Source: Bacteroidales bacterium
GTDB lineage: Bacteria > Bacteroidota > Bacteroidia > Bacteroidales > Marinilabiliaceae
Reading direction: 5' to 3'
DNA length: 38,461 nt
NCBI GenBank assembly: GCA_012838865.1
Contig: DUOK01000270.1
Coordinates: forward strand, 1 to 38,461
Shown: positions 1 through 9,377 of the stretch, piece after piece
How the letters are laid out: each line of letters begins with the position of its first letter
Position numbering within the stretch: position 1 is the first letter of the stretch
Notes under the pieces: model-generated
What the model was told of the DNA's origin: nothing
Databases searched by the model: none
What the model saw: the letters and a program-made list of their open reading frames with translations, nothing else
Translations under genes and position numbers: made by a program

Positions 1-112
1 AAAAAAGTGCAAAACAGGGGCATAAAAGTGAGTGCTCGTGTTGGAAAAATCAAAAGAAGCGTTATCTTTGCAACGCCTTTGAAAGAAAGGGCAATAGTTA
101 GACAAATCAATG

Positions 113-189
113 GGTCTGGTAGTTCAGTTGGTTAGAATATCGGCCTGTCACGCCGAGGGTCGCGGGTTCGAGTCCCGTCCAGACCGCCA
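113..189 (+). tRNA. tRNA-Asp (anticodon GTC), CCA encoded
   Basis: GGTCTGG/CCAGACC acceptor stem, CCTGTCACG anticodon loop, GGTTCGAGTCC T-arm, G discriminator at 186, CCA at 187-189. Confidence 0.96.
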
Positions 190-216
190 ACATTTATTGA
201 AAGAATTGAATTGCTT

Positions 217-290
217 GGTCTGGTAGTTCAGTTGGTTAGAATATCGGCCTGTCACGCCGAGGGTCGCGGGTTCGAGTCCCGTCCAGACCG
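217..290 (+). tRNA. tRNA-Asp (anticodon GTC), second copy, CCA not encoded
   Basis: 74-nt body identical to the first copy; followed by CAAAAA rather than CCA. Confidence 0.96.
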
Positions 291-291
291 C

Positions 292-328
292 AAAAACCGC
301 TCAGTTTTAAAAAGCTGAGCGGTTTTTT
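292..328 (+). terminator. Intrinsic terminator of the tRNA-Asp pair
   Basis: AAAACCGCTCAG...CTGAGCGGTTTTTT hairpin with T-run. Confidence 0.9.
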
Positions 329-386
329 GTTTTCAGGCAGTTTGTTAGTCCCCCTACCCTCTATGCCTGGTAGGGGCTGGTTGGAC

Positions 387-929
387 TTACTGCGGGCGGA
401 AAAAGGAAAAGTTGACTTTGCCGTAGCTGCGAAGCTGTTCAAAGGCAGGATGGGTACTGTAGTTGCGGTCGGGACCGTGTTCCAGTATAAATAGGCCCTC
501 GCTTTGCAGCAGGCCACTTTCCAGGACAGCGGGCAATACTTTATCAAAATCGCGCAGGTCGAAAGGCGGATCGGCAAAAATGAGTGGGCAGGGTTTTAGT
601 TCTCCCTTGGCCAGTACTGTAAAAACATCCGCTTTAATAACCTGAATGATGTTTTCCAGCGCCAAATCCTGTACGCACTGCCGGATGAATTTTTGGTGAT
701 GAAAATCCTTTTCAATACAAGTCACCGCCCTGGCCCCTCTGGAGGCAAACTCCAGACTAATGGCACCGGTTCCTGCAAACAAGTCCAACACTTCCAGTTC
801 CTCAAAATCGATGTTGTTGGCCAAAATATTGAAAAGGGCTTCGCGTGCCGTATCGGTTGTAGGACGGGCTCTGAAGTTTTTGGGTGGTGAGAAACGCCGC
901 CCCTTGAAGGAACCACTGACTATACGCAT
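387..929 (-). CDS. rsmD: 16S rRNA (guanine(966)-N(2))-methyltransferase RsmD
   Basis: MRIVSGSFKGRRF..., DLFAGTGAISLEFASRGA, FADPPFD motif. Confidence 0.95.
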   Translation of the reverse strand: MRIVSGSFKGRRFSPPKNFRARPTTDTAREALFNILANNIDFEELEVLDLFAGTGAISLEFASRGARAVTCIEKDFHHQKFIRQCVQDLALENIIQVIKADVFTVLAKGELKPCPLIFADPPFDLRDFDKVLPAVLESGLLQSEGLFILEHGPDRNYSTHPAFEQLRSYGKVNFSFFRPQ

Positions 930-1774
930 ACGGGCAAGCTTAGCAGATTGTAAAACCTGGGTGCATTTAGCGAACGAAAGAGGTGACTGTAGCGAAAATG
1001 ATGGGGCAGGGTGCTGGGAGCAACATGGCGCAAATAGCGCGACAGTTGTTTGCCTAAAGCGTCAAAACGTGGATGGTGTCCGCTCATAATGATCTCTACC
1101 TCGTTGGGACTAAGCTTCAGTTGCTCAAAGGCAAAGAGGGTGAAATAAATGAAGTCGTTTTCGCTCTTAATGGGAAAATTGTTACACAGTTTAAGGCTGT
1201 TGTCGCTGAAAGCCAGCAAGTCAAAGCAAGCGCTGTGCAGATTGATGAAAAGTGTGGTTTTGTTGCCCTCATTCATCTTGGTCGCTAAATTCCCTTCAAT
1301 GACGGGGGTGTTTTGGTGAAATATGCGGGGATTGGGAAATTGTTTCTTCAACAGCTTTTCGAGTTCAGCCTCCACCGGAAAAACATTGTAGGCATCGGCC
1401 ATTGCAATTTTGTTGTAATGGACGGTCTGTTTCTCACTCAATGGGCCACAAAAACGCATCCAATCTTCGGGTTGGGCAGCGTCAAATACCGGAGTGGGAA
1501 CCAGCGTTCCCCGGGAGGAGGGCAGAAGTACGAGTGTTTTTTTATAGGGCAGATTGAGTTTTTCGATTTGCCGGAACCAGTTTTCCACCTGTTCGTTTAT
1601 GGGGCGATTGGCTTCCAGGGGGAGGTGTTGAAATTGCAGGTATTTGTTGTGAACCGGGTCCAGGATACAAAAAGAAAATCCATCCAGGCTAAGCTGGATG
1701 GATAAGTAATACGATGAGCTGATAATCGGATCAAAGGAATCGTCAACAAACGAAAAGCTTTCATTCATATCCAA
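920..1774 (-). CDS. DUF3822 family protein
   Basis: 284 aa; overlaps the rsmD start by 10 bp; resembles the Bacteroidota DUF3822 family adjacent to rsmD. Confidence 0.75.
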   Translation of the reverse strand: MDMNESFSFVDDSFDPIISSSYYLSIQLSLDGFSFCILDPVHNKYLQFQHLPLEANRPINEQVENWFRQIEKLNLPYKKTLVLLPSSRGTLVPTPVFDAAQPEDWMRFCGPLSEKQTVHYNKIAMADAYNVFPVEAELEKLLKKQFPNPRIFHQNTPVIEGNLATKMNEGNKTTLFINLHSACFDLLAFSDNSLKLCNNFPIKSENDFIYFTLFAFEQLKLSPNEVEIIMSGHHPRFDALGKQLSRYLRHVAPSTLPHHFRYSHLFRSLNAPRFYNLLSLPVCV

Positions 1775-1779
1775 GTTCC

Positions 1780-2415
1780 TTATTCCCAGTTACCGGCATT
1801 GTTATTGGCTTCAGTAAGCGAACCTACACTAAGGCCCGGATAGCGTTCCAGTTTGCGCTGACGGTCGTTGATGTTAACGACCTCCTGCTTTTCCAGTCCG
1901 TCCAAATAAATGTTGTTGTGTACCTTGGCTTCAAAAACAGGGACTTCCACCTGGGAGGCTGTAAGGATGGTTGCAGTGCCCAACTCAAATTTGGTTTTTC
2001 CGTTGGTGAAGGGAACATAGGGCAGTGAATCCACAATCCAAGGTTTTTTGTTGAACAGGGAATCCATTACACTGATACGTGTAGTATCTCGCTTAATGAT
2101 GCCCATCCGTAAAGCAGTTGCTTCAGTCATACCGGCATTCAACATACTGTCGGTGAGGGAGCCTTCCATTCTGACCATTGGGAGCGAATCGTTGGCAACA
2201 AAGGCTACCAGGCTGTCGAAACTGGCCGTGTAATGGCCATTTACGGTACGATAAGCCACCTGAGCGGAACGGATGTCTTGCAAGCGTTCAATTACTTTAG
2301 CGCGTCGGTATTCATGTTCGTCTATGAATTTCAAAGGCCTGTTGATACTGTCCACGCAAAAGTACGCCAGCGCCAGAATCGCAATGGTCAATAGAATTTG
2401 GAATACTGTTTTCAT
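1780..2415 (-). CDS. Conserved hypothetical with one N-terminal TM helix; pilin-like organisation
   Basis: Start taken at MKTVFQILLTIAILALAYFCVDS; TM helix followed by RLQDIRSAQVAYRTVNGHYTASFDSLVAFV. Confidence 0.7.
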   Translation of the reverse strand: MKTVFQILLTIAILALAYFCVDSINRPLKFIDEHEYRRAKVIERLQDIRSAQVAYRTVNGHYTASFDSLVAFVANDSLPMVRMEGSLTDSMLNAGMTEATALRMGIIKRDTTRISVMDSLFNKKPWIVDSLPYVPFTNGKTKFELGTATILTASQVEVPVFEAKVHNNIYLDGLEKQEVVNINDRQRKLERYPGLSVGSLTEANNNAGNWE

Positions 2416-2503
2416 TATCTTTATCATTTTGTTTTTGAAACGTAGCACAAATTTACAAAAAAAAATCAATCCACTTTTTTTTGTGGCTTTATTTACCGAA
2501 AAA

Positions 2504-3925
2504 ATGCTGAAAGAACAGATTTTTAACAGATTTCAATCTTATTTCACATTTAAAGCAACGCCCTCGCAGTGCGCTGCCATGGCAAAAATAGCTGAGTTCA
2601 TGGCGGCTGGGGGACCCATGCCCCTGTTTTTACTGCGGGGCTTTGCGGGTACCGGAAAAACCTCCCTCATGCAGGCTTTTGTACAAAGCCTTCAGTCGTT
2701 GCACATCAAATCGGTTTTATTGGCACCCACCGGACGTGCCGCCAAAGTATTAAGCGCCTATGTTGGCGCTCCCGCCCATACCATTCACAAACGTATTTAC
2801 CGGCAACAGGGTGGCGATGCTTTCAGTGCCTTCCAGTTGAACGACAACCTTTATAAAGACACCCTTTTTATTGTAGATGAGGCTTCCATGATTGCCAACG
2901 ATAATTTTGGGAGCGCCCACTTTGGTTCGGGTCGCCTGCTCGATGATTTATTGCGCTTCGTATACAGTGGAGAGAACTGCCGTTTGCTGCTGCTGGGCGA
3001 CACCGCCCAGCTGCCGCCCGTGGGCATTGCCATGAGTCCCGCCCTCGAAAAAGCAGAATTGGAAGCACATGGAGCAAGCGTTTTTGAAAGCGTGCTTACC
3101 GATGTGGTGCGTCAGCAGGAGGGAGGAGGCATCTTGGCCAATGCCACCATGCTTCGTGGCCTGCTGGATGCTGCCGAGGACATTGAGGTGTATCCGCAAT
3201 TGCATACGCAGGGCTATCCCGATGTGCAAAATATAAGCGGCGCAGATTTGCTGGAAGAATTGAATTATTGCTACGATCATTTCGGACTGGAAGAGACGCT
3301 GGTGGTTTGCCGCAGCAACAAAAGAGCCAATCTCTTTAACCAGGGTATTCGCAATTCGGTACTCTATCGCGAAGACGAACTGACCAGTGGCGACTATTTG
3401 CTGGTAATGAAAAACAATTACCACTGGATAAAAGAGCATAAGGAAATTAATTATATTGCCAATGGCGACATTGCCCGGGTTTTGCGGGTTCAAAAGCACC
3501 ACGACCTCTATGGTCATCGTTTTGCCGATTTGAGCTGCGAGCTGGTTGATTACCGCAACGTGGAGGTGGATGTGCGTGTGAATCTCGACAGCCTGCAAAG
3601 TGCAGGTGCCGGTTTGTCGCAGCAGGAGCAGGAAACCTTTCTGAATGAGGTATTGCAGGATTACCCGGAAGTGCAATCGAAGCGGAAACAGTATGCGCTG
3701 GTGCGCGAAAACCCCTTTTACAATGCCCTGCAGGTGAAATTTGCCTACGCCATGACCTGTCACAAAGCCCAGGGTGGACAATGGAAGGCCGTTTTTATTG
3801 ACCTGGGTTATTTTACCGAAGAACACCTGGGGCGCGAAATGCTGCGCTGGCTGTACACCGCCGTCACCCGGGCCACTGAAAGGCTGTATTTTGTTAATTT
3901 CCCCAAGGCGTTTTTTGGCGATTGA
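2504..3925 (+). CDS. RecD-like ATP-dependent DNA helicase (AAA / UvrD C-terminal domains)
   Basis: Walker A GFAGTGKTS, Walker B DEASM, C-terminal AMTCHKAQGGQW and LYTAVTRATERL; internal ATG at 2504 preferred over the ORF start at 2273. Confidence 0.9.
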   Translation: MLKEQIFNRFQSYFTFKATPSQCAAMAKIAEFMAAGGPMPLFLLRGFAGTGKTSLMQAFVQSLQSLHIKSVLLAPTGRAAKVLSAYVGAPAHTIHKRIYRQQGGDAFSAFQLNDNLYKDTLFIVDEASMIANDNFGSAHFGSGRLLDDLLRFVYSGENCRLLLLGDTAQLPPVGIAMSPALEKAELEAHGASVFESVLTDVVRQQEGGGILANATMLRGLLDAAEDIEVYPQLHTQGYPDVQNISGADLLEELNYCYDHFGLEETLVVCRSNKRANLFNQGIRNSVLYREDELTSGDYLLVMKNNYHWIKEHKEINYIANGDIARVLRVQKHHDLYGHRFADLSCELVDYRNVEVDVRVNLDSLQSAGAGLSQQEQETFLNEVLQDYPEVQSKRKQYALVRENPFYNALQVKFAYAMTCHKAQGGQWKAVFIDLGYFTEEHLGREMLRWLYTAVTRATERLYFVNFPKAFFGD

Positions 3926-3928
3926 GGC

Positions 3929-3966
3929 AAAAGAGCCCTTTCTGCGCAGGCAGAAAGGGCTCTTTT
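3929..3966. terminator. Bidirectional intrinsic terminator
   Basis: AAAAGAGCCCTTTCTGC / GCAGAAAGGGCTCTTTT, 17-bp stem between convergent genes. Confidence 0.9.
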
Positions 3967-3993
3967 ACATGGGCAACCGATACTTGTAGCTGC

Positions 3994-5739
3994 TTAGTTT
4001 AACTTCAAATCGGCTACAATATGGTCGATTTTTTCGTTGCCTGTTTGGGCTGCCGCCTCAAAATCTTCCCGGGCAGCCATGTCCGTTTTCACCTCAAAAT
4101 AAAACTTGATTTTGGGTTCCGTTCCGGAGGGACGTACCGAGACTTTGGAACCGTCTTCCGTAAAAAACTGCAGCACATCCGAAGTCGCCGGAAAGTCCAG
4201 TTGCTCACTCTTGCCCGTTAAAGGGTTACTGGCTTTTAAGGTGCTGTAATCCTTAATCAGGCAAACTTTGGAGCCACCCAGTGTGGCGGGCGGATTGCTT
4301 CGGAAATCCTGCATCATGGCCTTTATTTCATCAGCTCCCGCCTTTCCCTTTCGAACGATCGAAATCAAACGCTCTTGCGAGAACCCGTATTCGATGTAGA
4401 TGTCCTTCAGCAGCTGATACAGGGTCTTGCCCTGGTCTTTGGCCCAGGCAGCCACTTCTGCAATCATACAAATGGCCCCCACCGAATCTTTGTCGCGCAC
4501 ATAGTCGCCCGGCAAAAAGCCATAACTTTCCTCCCCGCCACAAATGTACTTTTGTTTTCCCTCCAGCTCACGAATTACCGAGGCAATCCATTTGAATCCC
4601 GTGTAGGTATCATAGAAGCCGATTTCGTTCTTCAGCGCAATTTCTTTAAGCAATTCAGTGGTAACAATGGTCTTCACAATAAACTCCTTGCCGGTAAGCA
4701 GGCCTCTTTCCTTCCATTGACTCACCATGTACCAGGTGATCAGCAGGGCCGTTTGGTTGCCGTTCACCAAAATAAACTGGTCATCATCGTTGCGAATGGC
4801 AATGCCCAGACGATCGCCGTCGGGGTCCGAAGCCGCCACCAGTTCGGCGCCGGTAGCTTCCGCCTTTTCAATGGCCATTTTTAAGGCCGCAGGTTCTTCC
4901 GGATTGGGTGAAATAACCGTGGGGAAATCACCACTTACCACATCCTGTTCCGGTACATTAATGATGTTGGTGAAGCCAAAACTGCGCAAGGCATCGGGCA
5001 CCATCTTATGGGTCGTGCCGTGGATGGGCGAGAAGACAATTTTTAAGTCTTTCTGGCGCTCAATGACCTCGGGGTTCAATGAAATCTTTTTAACTGCATC
5101 AATAAACAGGCGGTCCATATCAGCGCCCAGTATTTTGATTTTATCGGCGGGACCATCAAAGCGAATAGCGCTCACTTTAGTAATCTTAGCCACCTCCGCA
5201 ATGATGTTGGTGTCGTGCGGGGCAATGATCTGCGCGCCGTCGTTCCAATAAGCCTTGTAGCCATTGTACTCTTTGGGGTTGTGCGAAGCGGTAATGATGA
5301 CTCCGCTTTGGCAATCGAGGTGTCTGATGGCAAAGGAAATTTCAGGGGTGGGACGTAAGTCCTCAAACAAATAAGCGCTTATGCCGTTGGCAGCGAAAAT
5401 CTGAGCCGCTGTTTCGGCAAAGAGGCGACTGTTGTTGCGACAGTCGTGACCAATTACCACCTTACGTTCCGGCAGGTCGGCAAAGGCCTTGTTCAGGTAG
5501 TTGGCCAGGCCCTGGGTGGCTGCCCCCATGGTGTAGCGGTTCATCCGATTGGAGCCTGCCCCCATGATGCCGCGGAGGCCCCCCGTACCAAATTCCAAAT
5601 CCTTGTAAAAGGAATCAATCAGCTCTGTGGTGTCCGGATTGTTCAACATTTTACGGACTTCCTCCTTGGTGGCCTCGTCGTAAGCCCCATCCAGCCACTG
5701 TTGGGCCTTGGCCTTAACGTTTTCTAATATCTCATTCAT
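3994..5739 (-). CDS. Phospho-sugar mutase (phosphoglucomutase/phosphomannomutase family)
   Basis: ITASHNPKEYNGYKAYW, DPDGDRLGIA, GGEESYGF, SVRPSGTEPKIKFY. Confidence 0.95.
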   Translation of the reverse strand: MNEILENVKAKAQQWLDGAYDEATKEEVRKMLNNPDTTELIDSFYKDLEFGTGGLRGIMGAGSNRMNRYTMGAATQGLANYLNKAFADLPERKVVIGHDCRNNSRLFAETAAQIFAANGISAYLFEDLRPTPEISFAIRHLDCQSGVIITASHNPKEYNGYKAYWNDGAQIIAPHDTNIIAEVAKITKVSAIRFDGPADKIKILGADMDRLFIDAVKKISLNPEVIERQKDLKIVFSPIHGTTHKMVPDALRSFGFTNIINVPEQDVVSGDFPTVISPNPEEPAALKMAIEKAEATGAELVAASDPDGDRLGIAIRNDDDQFILVNGNQTALLITWYMVSQWKERGLLTGKEFIVKTIVTTELLKEIALKNEIGFYDTYTGFKWIASVIRELEGKQKYICGGEESYGFLPGDYVRDKDSVGAICMIAEVAAWAKDQGKTLYQLLKDIYIEYGFSQERLISIVRKGKAGADEIKAMMQDFRSNPPATLGGSKVCLIKDYSTLKASNPLTGKSEQLDFPATSDVLQFFTEDGSKVSVRPSGTEPKIKFYFEVKTDMAAREDFEAAAQTGNEKIDHIVADLKLN

Positions 5740-5773
5740 TGTATGTTGGTTTAGTAACAAAAATAATAAAGCT

Positions 5774-6649
5774 TTACAGTTTCCGGAGCTCCAGTAAGCA
5801 TTTTTGCAAACTGTCCGTCCAGTAAGGTATGTCTAGATCGAAGGCGTGAATGATGTCCGAAACATCCATTACCGAATAGGCGGGACGTCGAGCGGGAGTT
5901 GGGAAGTGTTCTGTTTTAATGGGATTTACCTTTACCTGTCGGTTGTTCGAATAATGGAAAATCATTTGGGCAAAATCGTACCAACTGCACACGCCCAGGT
6001 TAGAAAAATGATAGGTCCCGGTTTTAAAAAGGCTTGGGTTGGCCGTACTGCGTTCCAAAATCTTTAGAATGGCGGTGGCCAAATCCCCGGCATAAGTGGG
6101 CGTGCCCACCTGATCAAAAACAACATTGACCTCGGCGCGGTCGCTCAGGCCCAACATCGTCTTTACAAAATTATGGCCGTAGGCCGAATAGAGCCAGGAG
6201 GTGCGGATGATGATCGATTGTGGATTTTCCCTTTTAACCGCCTCTTCTCCGGCCAATTTGGTTTGCCCGTACACCGTATTGGGACGGGCAGGCATGGAGG
6301 GCTGCAGAGGCTTATTGGAACTGCCGTCGAAAACATAGTCGGTGGAAATATGAATGATGCCCGCACTCTTTTCCCGGGCACAACGCGCCAGCCAGCCGGG
6401 CGCCTCTGCATTAATGCGCCGGGCGTTTTCTTCATCGCTTTCCGCCTTGTCCACCGCTGTATAGGCGGTGCAATTCACCAGGAAATTGAAGTCGCTCTCG
6501 TTCATAAACTTCCGGATGTTGGCCTCACTGCTTACATCAAGCACAGCGGGCGTGGTAGAGGCAAATTCGGCAAATTCGCACCCGGCAGCCAAGCTGCACA
6601 GGCTGCTGCCCAACTGACCGTCTGCACCAACAATCAATACTTTCATCAT
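5774..6649 (-). CDS. rfbD: dTDP-4-dehydrorhamnose reductase
   Basis: MKVLIVGADGQLGSSL, STDYVFDG, YGQTKLAGE. Confidence 0.95.
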   Translation of the reverse strand: MMKVLIVGADGQLGSSLCSLAAGCEFAEFASTTPAVLDVSSEANIRKFMNESDFNFLVNCTAYTAVDKAESDEENARRINAEAPGWLARCAREKSAGIIHISTDYVFDGSSNKPLQPSMPARPNTVYGQTKLAGEEAVKRENPQSIIIRTSWLYSAYGHNFVKTMLGLSDRAEVNVVFDQVGTPTYAGDLATAILKILERSTANPSLFKTGTYHFSNLGVCSWYDFAQMIFHYSNNRQVKVNPIKTEHFPTPARRPAYSVMDVSDIIHAFDLDIPYWTDSLQKCLLELRKL

Positions 6650-6662
6650 ACAGCGGCAGGAT

Positions 6663-7226
6663 TTAGTCTTCTTGAAATAAAAAATTCATTTCAGCCTCAC
6701 TGAAAGCAGGCAACACTTCGTCCTTGGGCGAAACAATGGCCTTGGTCGGATCCACCTTCCAGTCGATACCCAGCTCGGGGTCGTTGAAGTTGATGCCTCT
6801 TTCGGCCTCACGTACATAAGGGTTGTCGCATTTGTACATAAACACCACCTCTTCGCTAAGGGCCGAAAAGCCATGGGCAAAGCCCCTGGGCAGAAAAAAT
6901 TGCAAGTGGTTTTCATCCGAAAGTTCGATGGCAAAATGCTGACCGAAGGTGGGCGAATTCTGACGCAAATCAAGGGCAACATCCAGCACCCTCCCCTTGA
7001 GTACCTGTACCAGTTTGGCCTGGGCGTAGGGAGCCAGTTGATAATGCAGACCTCTTATGGTGTTTTTCACCGACCGGGAAACATTGTCCTGCACAAAATC
7101 GGAGGAGAGCCCCTGTGTCCTGTATGTTTCCCGGTTCCACAATTCAAAAAAGCAGCCTCTCTGGTCGCCGAACACGGTGGGTTCAATGACAAGGAGCCCC
7201 GGCAGATGTGTGGTTCTTATTTTCAT
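6663..7226 (-). CDS. rfbC: dTDP-4-dehydrorhamnose 3,5-epimerase
   Basis: GCFFELWNRETY, NTIRGLHYQ, QFFLPRGFAHGFSALSE. Confidence 0.96.
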   Translation of the reverse strand: MKIRTTHLPGLLVIEPTVFGDQRGCFFELWNRETYRTQGLSSDFVQDNVSRSVKNTIRGLHYQLAPYAQAKLVQVLKGRVLDVALDLRQNSPTFGQHFAIELSDENHLQFFLPRGFAHGFSALSEEVVFMYKCDNPYVREAERGINFNDPELGIDWKVDPTKAIVSPKDEVLPAFSEAEMNFLFQED

Positions 7227-7247
7227 GAATACTGCACTTGCTTGTCG

Positions 7248-8141
7248 CTACAATTCGTTTTTAATATCGCCCAGGTCGAGGGTCGCAATTTTCTTCAGGT
7301 ATTTGCCATAATCGTTTTTTTCCAGGGGTTTGGCCAGTTCCAATAATTGGGTCTTACTGATCCAGCCTTTTTTGTAGGCAATTTCTTCGATGCAGGCCAC
7401 TTTAAGCCCCTGTCTGTTTTCGATGGTTGCGATGTAGTTGGAGGCTTGCAGCAGACTGTCGTGCGTACCGGTATCGAGCCAGGCCATGCCGCGTCCCAGC
7501 AGTTTTACATGCAGGGCCGCTTCATTCAAATACAAGCGGTTCAGATCGGTGATTTCCAGTTCGCCCCTTTTACTTGGACGCAAACCTTTTGCTTTTTGCA
7601 CCACATCCGGCCCATAAAAATAGAGTCCGGTTACCGCGTAGTTGGATTTGGGCGCGCTGGGTTTCTCCTCCAGACTAAGAACTCTGCCTTCCCGGTCAAA
7701 TTCGGCCACGCCATAGCGTTCGGGGTCGTTAACGTAGTATCCGAATACCATAGCCCCTGACTCCAGGCGACTGGCTTCGCGCAGTATTTTGCTGAAATCG
7801 AAACCGTAAAAGATGTTGTCGCCCAGGATGAGACAAACGGGACTGTTGCCAATGAATTCCTCCCCGATGATAAAGGCTTGCGCCAGTCCGTCGGGCGAGG
7901 GTTGCTCGGCATAACTGAAAGACAGTCCCAAATCCCGACCATCGCCCAGCAAGTTCTTATACAAGGGCAGGTCATTGGGTGTTGAAATGATGAGTATTTC
8001 CCGAATCCCGGCCAGCATCAATACGGACAGGGGATAGTAAATCATCGGCTTGTCGTAAACCGGAATAATCTGTTTGGAGATACTTCTGGTGGCGGGGTAG
8101 AGGCGTGTGCCCGATCCGCCGGCAAGAATGATTCCTTTCAT
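7248..8141 (-). CDS. rfbA: Glucose-1-phosphate thymidylyltransferase
   Basis: [39 protein letters not shown]. Confidence 0.96.
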   Translation of the reverse strand: MKGIILAGGSGTRLYPATRSISKQIIPVYDKPMIYYPLSVLMLAGIREILIISTPNDLPLYKNLLGDGRDLGLSFSYAEQPSPDGLAQAFIIGEEFIGNSPVCLILGDNIFYGFDFSKILREASRLESGAMVFGYYVNDPERYGVAEFDREGRVLSLEEKPSAPKSNYAVTGLYFYGPDVVQKAKGLRPSKRGELEITDLNRLYLNEAALHVKLLGRGMAWLDTGTHDSLLQASNYIATIENRQGLKVACIEEIAYKKGWISKTQLLELAKPLEKNDYGKYLKKIATLDLGDIKNEL

Positions 8142-8185
8142 GGTGGGTGTTTCTTTGTTTATGGATTTAACCAAATCCGGATTGA

Positions 8186-9139
8186 CTATATGCTTTGCTG
8201 TTCCTTTAAAAGCCGATCAAAGTACTGGATGGTTTTCTCCAGTCCTTCTCTGAGCTGAACCCGGGGTTCCCAGTTGTTGAGTCGCTCCCGGGCCAGGGAG
8301 ATGTCGGGCTGTCTTTGGGTGGGGTCGTCTTGCGGAAGCGGCAGGTGTTCTATTTTGGATTTGGACCCGGTAAGGTCCAAAACTTCCCGGGCCAGTTCCA
8401 GCATCGAAAACTCATGCGGATTACCCAGGTTCACGGGTCCAATAAATTCATCCGGGGCCTCCATCATCCGTATCATGCCCTCCAGCAAATCATCCACGTA
8501 TTGAAAACTGCGGGTTTGCATGCCGTCGCCAAAAATGGTAATGGGTTTATTCTGCAAGGCCTGAACAATGAAGTTGGATACGACCCGCCCGTCGTTGGGA
8601 TGCATGCGGGGGCCGTAGGTGTTGAAGATGCGAATGACCCTGATGTTGACCTGATTTTGCCGGTGGTAGTTGAAAAACAAACTCTCTGCACAGCGCTTAC
8701 CCTCGTCGTAGCACGACCGAATACCAATGGGATTAACGTTGCCCCAGTAATCTTCGGGTTGGGGGTGTACCAGGGGGTCGCCATAAACTTCGCTGGTAGA
8801 TGCCTGAAGAATTTTCGCCTTAATACGCTTGGCCAGTCCCAGCATATTTATGGCACCCATCACCGAGGTCTTTATGGTTTTGATGGAGTTGTACTGATAA
8901 TGTACGGGAGAAGCCGGACAGGCCAGGTTGTAAATCTCGTCTACCTCTACAAAATAGGGGTGGGTAACATCGTGCCGCACCAGTTCAAAATAGGGGTTGT
9001 CGAGCAAATGAACAATGTTTCGCTTGCTTCCGGTAAAGTAATTATCGAGACAGATGACTTCATGGCCTTCCCGAATCAGACGGTCGCACAAATGCGAACC
9101 GATAAAACCTGCACCACCGGTTATGAGTATTCGCTTCAT
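8186..9139 (-). CDS. UDP-glucuronate decarboxylase (UDP-xylose synthase-like SDR)
   Basis: [71 protein letters not shown]; matches the UXS family rather than RfbB. Confidence 0.88.
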   Translation of the reverse strand: MKRILITGGAGFIGSHLCDRLIREGHEVICLDNYFTGSKRNIVHLLDNPYFELVRHDVTHPYFVEVDEIYNLACPASPVHYQYNSIKTIKTSVMGAINMLGLAKRIKAKILQASTSEVYGDPLVHPQPEDYWGNVNPIGIRSCYDEGKRCAESLFFNYHRQNQVNIRVIRIFNTYGPRMHPNDGRVVSNFIVQALQNKPITIFGDGMQTRSFQYVDDLLEGMIRMMEAPDEFIGPVNLGNPHEFSMLELAREVLDLTGSKSKIEHLPLPQDDPTQRQPDISLARERLNNWEPRVQLREGLEKTIQYFDRLLKEQQSI

Positions 9140-9313
9140 TTTGTTGCTGCTAGCTGGTTGTTTGGTTCAAAATTATCCCAAAAGTACGGCTTTATCCGCA
9201 AAAATAAAGCCTTTGTGAAAATTTTAGCCCCTTACCGCCACCTTGTGGTGCAAGAGCTGTTTTTAAGCAAGTATTTTTTTGCCTTATGTGCTGTTTCTTT
9301 GGTATAAAAGTCG

Positions 9314-9321
9314 TACTTTTG
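9314..9321 (+). promoter_or_regulatory. Putative Bacteroidota -7 element upstream of rpsA
   Basis: TACTTTTG fits TAnnTTTG; -33 element not clear. Confidence 0.45.
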
Positions 9322-9377
9322 CAGCGATTTTTAAGTAAATATAATGTCTAACCAAGTAGTTTTGTAATTAAAATTTA

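Noticed and set aside
236-577. 113-aa minus-strand ORF reading GLDGTRTRDPRRDRPIF
   Set aside because: Its N-terminal part is antisense to rsmD sequence and its C-terminal part is antisense to the second tRNA-Asp and terminator; a known type of spurious tRNA-derived ORF.
2948-3826. 292-aa minus-strand ORF
   Set aside because: Antisense to the RecD-like helicase; composition typical of a shadow ORF.
8315-9307. 330-aa plus-strand ORF
   Set aside because: Antisense shadow of the UDP-glucuronate decarboxylase gene; no recognisable motifs, whereas the minus-strand protein is a clear family member.
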